From Candidatus Cellulosilyticum pullistercoris (GTDB lineage: Bacteria; Bacillota; Clostridia; Lachnospirales; Cellulosilyticaceae), in NCBI GenBank assembly GCA_018883705.1, contig JAHLFQ010000001.1, positions 1 to 9,840 of the forward strand: 9,840 bases of DNA. The letters are read 5' to 3'. Shown in pieces: positions 1-5,397 of the stretch. The first letter of the stretch is position 1, and each line of letters opens with the position of its first letter. The notes below the pieces were generated by a model. That model ran no database searches and was not told the DNA's origin. It saw only the letters and a program-made list of their open reading frames with translations. The position numbers and the translations under genes were made by a program.

Positions 1-2
1 AT

Positions 3-947
3 AGAAAGCAATCTGAAATAGAGATAGAGGATTTAAGCAAGAAACGAATGCGTTTAGAACAAGAAATTCTAGGACAGAAACTATATGAACTAGATAAAGA
101 TATAGATGAAGATGATATCTATGATTTTCCCGAAGATGAAAATGAAGATGAAGAAATAGATGTATACGATAATGAGGACAGTGAAGAGGTGTATTATCCA
201 CAAAAATATGATAGAGAACATCCTATTGTTAACTTTGATTTTACCACACCGATTGGTTATAAATTTGAATGTGAAGAAACAGAAGATACAGTATATGAAA
301 CCAGCGAAGAACTAATAGATGATATAAAAGAGGTATCTGAGAAAGTAGAAGCGTATTCCATTGTAGAGGCAGAAGATTTATATGATAGCAGTAGAGAGTC
401 AGAAGAGATGCTAGAAGGTGAGTATTATATTCCCTGGGGGGATAAGATTGCTACAGATAGGAGAAGAGCAAGACGGATTTTAAAAGAATTTAACCTCTTA
501 GACCCTGAAGATAAGAAACAAACATCGTCACTTTTAAAAGAACTTTTTGGGTCAACGGGAGACTCTATTCATATAGAACCTGATTTTAAATGTAACTATG
601 GCTATAATATTCATATAGGGGAGAATTTTTATGCAAGTTATAACTGTGTTATTTTAGATGATGCTAAAGTAACCATTGGAGAGAACTGTATCATATCACC
701 ACAAGTAGGTATTTATACCTTAGCTTATCCAATTAATCCAGAAAGGCGTATGGCAGGTTATGAATATGCACTGCCTGTTACCATAGGAAATAATGTATGG
801 ATTGGAGGAAATGCAGTGATTCATCCAGGTGTCACAATTGGTAATGATGTAGTCATTATGCCTGGTTCAGTGATCACATCAGATATACCAGATGGTGTCA
901 TTGCTAGTGGTAATCCAGCTCGAATTATTAAAGAGATAGTTAAATAA
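3..947 (+). CDS. Maltose/galactoside O-acetyltransferase-like protein with long acidic N-terminal extension (5' partial)
   Basis: The reading frame is open to the left edge, and the first ATG (48) has no Shine-Dalgarno site, so the gene probably starts upstream. Numbering from that ATG, residues 1-120 are extremely rich in Asp and Glu, and the visible part just before it (KKRMRLEQEI) looks like a coiled coil. Residues 121-175 match the small N-terminal helical domain of Maa/LacA enzymes (MLEGEYY, RRRARRILKEFN). Residues 176-295 are hexapeptide repeats of a left-handed beta-helix ending in the family signature GNPARIIK. Known members transfer acetyl from acetyl-CoA to sugar hydroxyls as trimers in the cytoplasm. 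Here the motif that is THP in E. coli Maa reads AYP, so the catalytic His (LacA His115) is Tyr227. The LacA Asn85 position is Ser197. Fold assignment is firm; acetyltransferase activity is doubtful. No terminator is visible after it. Confidence 0.85.
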   Translation, partial: RKQSEIEIEDLSKKRMRLEQEILGQKLYELDKDIDEDDIYDFPEDENEDEEIDVYDNEDSEEVYYPQKYDREHPIVNFDFTTPIGYKFECEETEDTVYETSEELIDDIKEVSEKVEAYSIVEAEDLYDSSRESEEMLEGEYYIPWGDKIATDRRRARRILKEFNLLDPEDKKQTSSLLKELFGSTGDSIHIEPDFKCNYGYNIHIGENFYASYNCVILDDAKVTIGENCIISPQVGIYTLAYPINPERRMAGYEYALPVTIGNNVWIGGNAVIHPGVTIGNDVVIMPGSVITSDIPDGVIASGNPARIIKEIVK

Positions 948-966
948 ATAAAACATTTAAACTAGC

Positions 967-996
967 TTGGATGAATAAATTAGGTTAAATTATACT
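967..996 (+). promoter_or_regulatory. Possible sigma-A promoter for the small gene at 1038
   Basis: TTGGAT (967-972) and TATACT (991-996) are separated by 18 bases. The -10 matches consensus at 5 of 6 positions but the -35 only at 3. The predicted start of transcription is near 1003, about 35 bases before the ATG at 1038. No terminator separates it from the preceding gene, so read-through from that gene is also possible. Confidence 0.3.
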
Positions 997-1037
997 TGAG
1001 TGGATAAAATAATACCATAAAGCTAAGAGGAGAAACT

Positions 1038-1358
1038 ATGAGAGATGATTTAATACAAACTAATTTAGAAGCTAGAGTGATTATGAGAGAGCAAGATGAA
1101 GATTTCTTTATAGAGACCTTTTCTTACCCTTTAAATTTTGAACTCAATTTACCTTATATGTCACGTATTCAATTTCCAGCATCAAGGGCTGTACTGATTA
1201 GGACAACACCTGTTTCAAAATGGGTAACGATTCATGTTTTAAGAGATGTAGATTTGTTTTCTAGTTTTGCAAACTTCGAACTGGATTTAACAGATAAAAA
1301 AATTCTATTGCAGAAAGAGGAAGGCTATATTCGCTTGGTACTTCAAGAATTAAAATAA
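1038..1358 (+). CDS. Hypothetical protein, 106 aa
   Basis: I do not recognise this protein. It is a complete small ORF with an excellent ribosome binding site, AAGAGGAGAAA, ending four bases before the ATG. The product is soluble-looking, with no signal peptide, membrane segment or cysteines. It alternates short beta-like hydrophobic stretches (residues 12-16, 44-56, 61-68, 86-104) with charged turns. That pattern, plus the length, would suit a small beta-rich domain, but this is inference from composition only. It stands alone between an acetyltransferase-like gene and yitT. A hairpin at 1503-1534 lies about 145 bases downstream and may be its terminator. The strong RBS and in-frame sense codons make it a convincing gene. 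Confidence 0.7.
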   Translation: MRDDLIQTNLEARVIMREQDEDFFIETFSYPLNFELNLPYMSRIQFPASRAVLIRTTPVSKWVTIHVLRDVDLFSSFANFELDLTDKKILLQKEEGYIRLVLQELK

Positions 1359-1463
1359 GCTAATAATGGAAGTATAAAGGGATAGAATAGGTATATAAAT
1401 AAATCTGTATAAAATATTCATCATAAGAAAGAGAATTGCGGATAATAATTTAAGTGTATTCAT

Positions 1464-1485
1464 TATAATAGAAGTAAGCTATAAT
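1464..1485 (+). promoter_or_regulatory. Candidate -10 boxes upstream of yitT
   Basis: Two exact TATAAT hexamers lie at 1464-1469 and 1480-1485. The second has a weak -35 (TATTCA, 1457-1462) at 17 bases; the first has TTGCGG (1436-1441) at a poor 22 bases. No better promoter is visible between the following hairpin and yitT, so transcription of yitT probably starts here and passes through the hairpin. Confidence 0.3.
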
Positions 1486-1502
1486 AATATGTTAGAAAAA
1501 GG

Positions 1503-1534
1503 GGAAAAGCTATAGATAATAGCTTTTCCTTTTT
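1503..1534 (+). terminator. Intrinsic terminator or leader attenuator ahead of yitT
   Basis: A perfect 11-bp stem (1503-1513 with 1519-1529, GGAAAAGCTAT/ATAGCTTTTCC) with a 5-base loop is followed by TTTTT. It could end the transcript of the 106-aa gene upstream. It lies only 47 bases before the yitT start codon, and I see no promoter in that gap, so it may instead act as a conditional terminator in the yitT leader. Confidence 0.65.
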
Positions 1535-1580
1535 AGTGTGAGAAATAACTAGAAATATGGACAGAGGATAAGGAGAAAGC

Positions 1581-2465
1581 ATGAAAAAATTGTTTATCAC
1601 AAAAAAAGAATTTTTAATGATTCTATTAGGTGTAACTATATTGGCACTTGGGATTAACTGGTTTACTTCTCCATTAGGACTTGTAACAGGTGGGTTATCA
1701 GGAGTAACCATTATTGTAAGAGAACTATCAGAGAAGATTTTAGGATATGGTATTCCATTGTGGATTACAAACTTAGTACTTAATATCCCTCTTTTTATAA
1801 TTAGTATTAAGCAAAGAGGTTTTGAGTTTGCCAAAAAATCCGTATGGTCAGTTGGATTATTAAGTTGTGCGCTTTGGTACACAGGGTTTATCCCTAATCT
1901 ATTAGATGTACAAGGAGATTTACTCCTTGGGGGTGTATTTGGTGGAGCAATCATTGGACTTGGAATAGGCATTGTCCTAAAAGCGGGTGCGACAACAGGT
2001 GGAACAGATATGCTTGCAACCATTATTAAATTTAAGCATTCTAGATTTCCTATTGCTAAAGTCATGTTAGGGATTGATGGTTTGATTATTTTAGTAGGGA
2101 TGCTTATTTTTGGTTCGATGAAAGCAATGTATGCCATTATTGCAGTATTCATTACAAGTAAGGTAATTACCTGGGTATTAGAAGGATTGAATTATGCAAA
2201 AGCAGCTTTTATTATGTCTGAGAAAAATGAAGAAATTGCAAATGCGATTATGCACAAAATTCCTAGAGGTGTAACTGGTATTAAGGCTAAAGGAATGTAT
2301 ACAAAAGCAGATAAGGATATGCTCTTTGTTGTTGTTTCTCAGAAAGAGATTACAAAACTTAGAGAAATGGTACGAGAAATTGATGCGAATGCTTTTGTGA
2401 CCATAGCAGATGTAAGAGAGGTCCTTGGACAAGGGTTTATTGAAGAGTATGATAGCTTAGCATAA
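1581..2465 (+). CDS. YitT family membrane protein (DUF161 + DUF2179)
   Basis: This is a 294-aa integral membrane protein with the usual YitT architecture and length. About six hydrophobic segments span residues 10-200. Conserved glycine-rich motifs GLVTGGLSG (33-41) and GATTGGTDML (136-145) mark the duplicated YitT membrane unit. The cytoplasmic C-terminal DUF2179 domain follows at about residues 220-280. The start is set by the RBS AAGGAGAAA eight bases before the ATG. The family is widespread in Firmicutes with paralogs such as YitT, YpjC and YqfU in Bacillus. Its transported substrate is not established, so no function beyond membrane protein is assigned. It appears monocistronic, with a hairpin in its leader and a terminator immediately after. 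Identification is strong; role is unknown. Confidence 0.93.
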   Translation: MKKLFITKKEFLMILLGVTILALGINWFTSPLGLVTGGLSGVTIIVRELSEKILGYGIPLWITNLVLNIPLFIISIKQRGFEFAKKSVWSVGLLSCALWYTGFIPNLLDVQGDLLLGGVFGGAIIGLGIGIVLKAGATTGGTDMLATIIKFKHSRFPIAKVMLGIDGLIILVGMLIFGSMKAMYAIIAVFITSKVITWVLEGLNYAKAAFIMSEKNEEIANAIMHKIPRGVTGIKAKGMYTKADKDMLFVVVSQKEITKLREMVREIDANAFVTIADVREVLGQGFIEEYDSLA

Positions 2466-2495
2466 TGAAGAGATATGATTTATTAAAAGAGTAGA

Positions 2496-2565
2496 AAAGA
2501 GCATTTTAGCAATTCTAAGTATGATTAAATACTTATAGAAAGGTTGCTAAATATGCTCTTTTTTT
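2496..2565 (+). terminator. Intrinsic terminator of yitT with nested inner hairpin
   Basis: The outer arms AAAGAGCATTTTAGCAA (2496-2512) and TTGCTAAATATGCTCTTT (2544-2561) pair with one internal mismatch and are followed by a T run to 2565. The long loop contains its own perfect 7-bp hairpin, TAAGTAT (2516-2522) with ATACTTA (2529-2535). It begins about 30 bases after the yitT stop codon. Confidence 0.85.
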
Positions 2566-2569
2566 AGCT

Positions 2570-2735
2570 TATAATCGTCTATTTCCATGTAATAGCAGGA
2601 GCATTGAAGAAGAGGGGCAGTATGAATAGTAAAAATTTCTGCATCATAGTCTTTGATTTCATTCATATTGTATTCAGTCGATTAAACTGCATTTTGAGGG
2701 CAAATGGCAATACAATGATCACATGGGATAAGTAG
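2570..2735 (-). pseudogene. Decayed remnant of a ferredoxin-nitroreductase protein
   Basis: Reading the minus strand from about 2735 down gives CDHCIAICPQNAV, an in-frame TAA (2684-2682), then STEYNMNEIKDYDAEIF and TIHTAPLLQ. The C-x2-C-x3-CP pattern is a [4Fe-4S] ferredoxin half-site. The sequence after the stop matches what I remember of the linker joining the ferredoxin and nitroreductase domains in clostridial fusion proteins (consensus-like CPKNAVS..EYDM.EVKEY). The first cysteine of the CxxCxxCxxxCP motif is replaced by Leu. After LLQ a frame change would give LLHGNRRL, recalling the LL..RRS.R start of the nitroreductase domain. Nothing beyond is recognisable. This is a short gene fossil with a nonsense mutation and a probable frameshift. 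No active promoter or RBS of its own is evident. Confidence 0.6.
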
Positions 2736-2788
2736 AGCATACAACTTATGCTTATTAATAATATTAATATCAATGTTTAGAGAATTAA

Positions 2789-2797
2789 TGGTATAAT
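2789..2797 (+). promoter_or_regulatory. Extended -10 promoter of the acyltransferase gene
   Basis: TGG-TATAAT (2789-2797) is an exact extended -10 element, which can work without a good -35, and none is seen. Transcription would start near 2804 and give a leader of about 45 bases. The site sits between the upstream pseudogene remnant and the strong RBS at 2831-2842. Confidence 0.55.
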
Positions 2798-2848
2798 AGA
2801 AACGATACATAATAGTCAGAATATAAAATTAGGAGAAAGGAGTTTTAC

Positions 2849-3985
2849 ATGGAGAAAAATAGAGAAATAGGCCTTTTGCGAGGCATTGCTATGTGTGCTG
2901 TGGTTGGGATTCATACCTTTAGCATCTGCGTATCCAATGTTACATCTGGAAAGAGTGCCTGGGCATATCTGATTTTTCATAGTATGCTACAATTTGCTGT
3001 ACCATGTTTTATTTTTATCAGCTCCATATTACTTAGCTATACATTATATGGCAAGCCATTGCAGCTTAAGAAATTTTATTCTAAGAAATTTATAAGAATT
3101 GTAATACCTTATATTTTATGGACTTTATTTTATTTGGTATTTAAATTAGTATTTAGGCAGCTAACCTTTTTAGATTTAGCCTCATGGCAAAATTGGTGGT
3201 TATGGCTAGGGTTAGGAAAGGCATATACACATTTATACTATATGTCAGTTATCCTTCAGCTTTATTTATTTACACCTATTTTATTAGGCTTTACAAAACT
3301 GGTTCAAAGGATTTTTAAGAAATTTGATTTGATTGCAATAGTCATTATTGCAATCAGTTTACAGGTGGGAATTTACTTCTTAAATCGCTATTTTATTTAT
3401 CAATACTTTAAATATCAAGCAACCATGATGATTTGGTATCTATATATTATTTTATTGGGTATCTGGATTGGATTTAACTATGAAAGGTTTAAAGAAGGTC
3501 TTAAGAAATATGCAGTTATAGTATGGGGAATATTTGGTGTCAATGCAATCATTTATATAAGATATGTGATTTGTTTAAAGAAATCTATAAAGATTAATAC
3601 GGCATGGTATCAATGTAATTGGTTTGCATACGCACTTTTTGCAACACTATGTCTTTTATGGATATGTCTCATGTTAAAAGAAAAAAATGTACATAATAAA
3701 GTAACAAAAGCTATTGAAGTAGTTGGAGACTATTCATTTGGCATTTATCTTATGCATCCTGTAATAACCTTTGTACTTCGTAAGATAATTCACATTTCAC
3801 AACCTTTTATTTTGTTAGTTGTTATTTTAATAAGCTATGTAGCAATGATGCTTATGTGTATAGGTATTATTAAAGTACTTAAACTTAATAAATGGACAAG
3901 CATTATTGTAGGAGAATATAAGCTTTGGCAGAAAGCAAATTCTTCAAAGTATAAGGACCAAATGGCTATAGAAAGTAGAGCATAA
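2849..3985 (+). CDS. Membrane acyltransferase, acyltransferase-3 family (OafA/WecH-like)
   Basis: This 378-aa protein has about ten transmembrane segments and the hallmarks of acyltransferase family 3 (PF01757). Residues 5-25 hold the R-x10-H motif (Arg11, His22) at the start of the first helix, where the conserved His is thought to be essential for acyl transfer. Near the C-terminus is the typical YSFGIYLMHP motif (295-304). Family members move acetyl or other acyl groups across the membrane onto sugars of O-antigen, capsule, enterobacterial common antigen, peptidoglycan or antibiotics. The substrate here cannot be told, because no glycosyltransferase or polysaccharide gene is adjacent. The start is fixed by the RBS AGGAGAAAGGAG ending six bases before the ATG. 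The gene has its own promoter and terminator and is probably monocistronic. The tail after residue 355 is hydrophilic and likely cytoplasmic. Confidence 0.88.
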   Translation: MEKNREIGLLRGIAMCAVVGIHTFSICVSNVTSGKSAWAYLIFHSMLQFAVPCFIFISSILLSYTLYGKPLQLKKFYSKKFIRIVIPYILWTLFYLVFKLVFRQLTFLDLASWQNWWLWLGLGKAYTHLYYMSVILQLYLFTPILLGFTKLVQRIFKKFDLIAIVIIAISLQVGIYFLNRYFIYQYFKYQATMMIWYLYIILLGIWIGFNYERFKEGLKKYAVIVWGIFGVNAIIYIRYVICLKKSIKINTAWYQCNWFAYALFATLCLLWICLMLKEKNVHNKVTKAIEVVGDYSFGIYLMHPVITFVLRKIIHISQPFILLVVILISYVAMMLMCIGIIKVLKLNKWTSIIVGEYKLWQKANSSKYKDQMAIESRA

Positions 3986-4003
3986 GAAAATAGAATACAT
4001 ATA

Positions 4004-4065
4004 AAAAAGAGAACCTAATCGGTTAATGTCTTAATTGAATGACATGGCTTATAGGTTCTCTTTTT
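4004..4065 (+). terminator. Intrinsic terminator after the acyltransferase gene
   Basis: Arms AAAAAGAGAACCT (4004-4016) and AGGTTCTCTTTTT (4053-4065) pair perfectly over 13 bp and end in a T run. The A-run on the left arm mirrors the T run, so it could work on both strands. The 36-base loop holds a small inner hairpin, ATGTC (4026-4030) with GACAT (4041-4045). Confidence 0.85.
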
Positions 4066-4108
4066 ATATAAGAATAAAGTGAAATATATAACAGTATTTG
4101 AAAGAATA

Positions 4109-4137
4109 TAGACAAAATTCAAATATAATTGTATGAT
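4109..4137 (+). promoter_or_regulatory. Sigma-A promoter of the DUF2087 regulator gene
   Basis: TAGACA (4109-4114) and TATGAT (4132-4137) are separated by exactly 17 bases, and each matches consensus at 5 of 6 positions. Transcription would start near 4144, giving a leader of roughly 40-55 bases. An alternative exact TATAAT lies at 4124-4129 with TTGAAA (4098-4103) at a less favourable 20 bases. Confidence 0.6.
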
Positions 4138-4184
4138 AAGAGTATAAATGTAAAAAAAATACAATTTAGATAAATAGTAGTGGG

Positions 4185-4937
4185 GTGATTGGGGTGGAAA
4201 TGGAGACAGAATTATTAGGTGAATATTCTCTAGATGAAATCAAAAAAGGTTTTACTGAAAAAGATGAGTGCTATACTTGCTTGCTATGTGGCGCGCATTT
4301 TTTGAAGGGAGAGATTTATAGGTTTGAAGGTAAGTTTTATGAGGACTCTAAAGCTATTACACTTCATATTAAGCAAGAGCATGATTCTGTGCAAAATTTT
4401 CTATTAAATATCAAAGCAAATCATATGGGCATTTCAGAACTTCAGCTTCAACTCCTTAACTTTTTTGCAAATGGATTAACGGATAAAGAGATTGCAGAGC
4501 ATTTAGGGGTATCAGGTTCTACTATTAGAAACCATCGCTACAAACTAAGAGAGAGAGAAAGGCAAAATAAATTATTTCTAGCCCTTATGGAGAGCTTAGA
4601 GAATGATAGACGTGTACATAGTAAGATAAATTTTGAAGGAGAGGTGGAAGTAGTTAGTGAGAAAGAAAAGAAACGCATTTTAGAACAATACATGACGCAT
4701 TCGGGAACGCTTAAGAGCTATCCTCGTTTTGAGACAAGTAGACGCATTATTCTTGAAGAAATTCTAAATCATTTTAGTATAGGAGAGCCCTATAGAGAAG
4801 AAGAGATTAAAGATATATTAAGTGGTATCTGTGAAGACTATAAATTCTTAAAGGATGAATTAATGGCATATGATTATTTAGACCGTACTGAGAAGGGAGC
4901 TATTTATTGGGTTAGAAATTATAAATCAGCTAAGTAG
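4185..4937 (+). CDS. Zinc-finger-like/LuxR-HTH/DUF2087 transcriptional regulator
   Basis: The 250-aa product has three parts. Residues 29-66 carry C29-x2-C32-x2-C35 and H61-x4-H66, a likely C2H2-type metal site. Residues 84-122 are a LuxR-type helix-turn-helix (LTDKEIAEHLGVS, then STIRNHRYKLRE). Residues about 165-246 match DUF2087 (consensus-like fold after EKKRILEQYM, ending YWVRNY). This order is that of a clostridial regulator family I recognise, whose ligand and targets are unknown to me. The start is uncertain. GTG 4185, GTG 4194 and ATG 4200 are all in frame. GGGGTGAT (4182-4189) resembles the extended Shine-Dalgarno and best suits GTG 4194, so the true N-terminus may be 3-5 residues shorter. 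The gene has its own promoter and a terminator overlapping its stop codon. It precedes clpSA, and control of clpSA or of itself is only a possibility. Confidence 0.85.
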   Translation: MIGVEMETELLGEYSLDEIKKGFTEKDECYTCLLCGAHFLKGEIYRFEGKFYEDSKAITLHIKQEHDSVQNFLLNIKANHMGISELQLQLLNFFANGLTDKEIAEHLGVSGSTIRNHRYKLRERERQNKLFLALMESLENDRRVHSKINFEGEVEVVSEKEKKRILEQYMTHSGTLKSYPRFETSRRIILEEILNHFSIGEPYREEEIKDILSGICEDYKFLKDELMAYDYLDRTEKGAIYWVRNYKSAK

Positions 4938-4975
4938 CATTATAGGAGTAGTTATTTCTATAATGCTACTTTCTT
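4933..4975 (+). terminator. Terminator hairpin overlapping the stop codon of the regulator gene
   Basis: AGTAGCATTATAG (4933-4945) and CTATAATGCTACT (4958-4970) form a perfect 13-bp stem with a 12-base loop. The T tract after it is weak (TTCTTATGTT). The stem includes the TAG stop codon at 4935-4937, so ribosomes finishing the gene would cover its left arm. Confidence 0.65.
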
Positions 4976-5021
4976 ATGTTAGAGAAATAGAGCTTCTTTT
5001 GATATGAGAGTATAGATAAGG

Positions 5022-5065
5022 AAAATGCACTGAGCGTTTTGCAAATTTTATAGGCATGATATAAT
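5022..5065 (+). promoter_or_regulatory. clpSA promoter with possible operator
   Basis: An exact extended -10, TGA-TATAAT (5057-5065), lies 31 bases before the clpS ATG. The -35 is weak (TTTGCA at 5038-5043, 16-base spacing). An imperfect inverted repeat, AAAATGC (5022-5028) with GCGTTTT (5034-5040), covers the -35 region and could bind a regulator. It does not match the CIRCE or CtsR heat-shock operators as I know them. Confidence 0.45.
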
Positions 5066-5096
5066 AAATAAAAATTGCTATGGAGAGGGTTTATGA

Positions 5097-5396
5097 ATGG
5101 AACCAAGACATATTTTAAGTCAAAAAAGTAAGGTTAAGGTAAAGAAACCTAAACAATATAAAGTAATCATGCATAATGATGATTACACCACTATGGAATT
5201 TGTCATTGAGGTGTTAGTTCGTATTTTTAATAAGAAGCTAGAGGAAGCTCAAAAAGTCATGCTAGATGTGCATAAAGCAGGAAAAGGGATTGCAGGCATT
5301 TATTCTTATGATATTGCTATGACGAAGGCAAGTACAGCTATGAACTGGGCTAAAGAAGAAGGCTTTCCTTTTAAGCTTAGTGTGGAAGAGGTGTAG
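5097..5396 (+). CDS. clpS: ATP-dependent Clp protease adaptor ClpS
   Basis: ClpS is a small cytosolic adaptor that binds proteins with N-degron residues (Leu, Phe, Tyr, Trp in E. coli) and hands them to the ClpA N-domain. The 99-aa length is normal. After a basic flexible N-terminal tail, the core holds the signature YKVIMHNDDYTTMEFV. Its Asn27-Asp28-Asp29 motif, gatekeeper-position Met33 and His59 in DVHKAGKG correspond to the residues forming the N-degron pocket of known ClpS proteins, so the pocket looks intact. The end (GYS/YD..MTKA) also follows the family. The start is supported by GGAGAGGG eight bases upstream. clpA follows after one base, so the two are co-translated and work together. 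ClpS is common in Proteobacteria and Actinobacteria but absent from Bacillus, which makes it notable in a low-GC Firmicute. Confidence 0.95.
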   Translation: MEPRHILSQKSKVKVKKPKQYKVIMHNDDYTTMEFVIEVLVRIFNKKLEEAQKVMLDVHKAGKGIAGIYSYDIAMTKASTAMNWAKEEGFPFKLSVEEV

Positions 5397-5397
5397 G

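Noticed and set aside
1463..2152. A 229-codon open frame on the minus strand opposite yitT
   Set aside because: It is Pro/Ile/Asn-rich antisense of a hydrophobic membrane protein gene, has no RBS, and runs out over the terminator hairpin. The + strand YitT match is decisive.
5380..5397. In-frame upstream GTG start for clpA inside clpS
   Set aside because: ATG 5398 gives the usual ClpA N-terminus, sits one base after the clpS stop, and has AAGAGGTG at good spacing.
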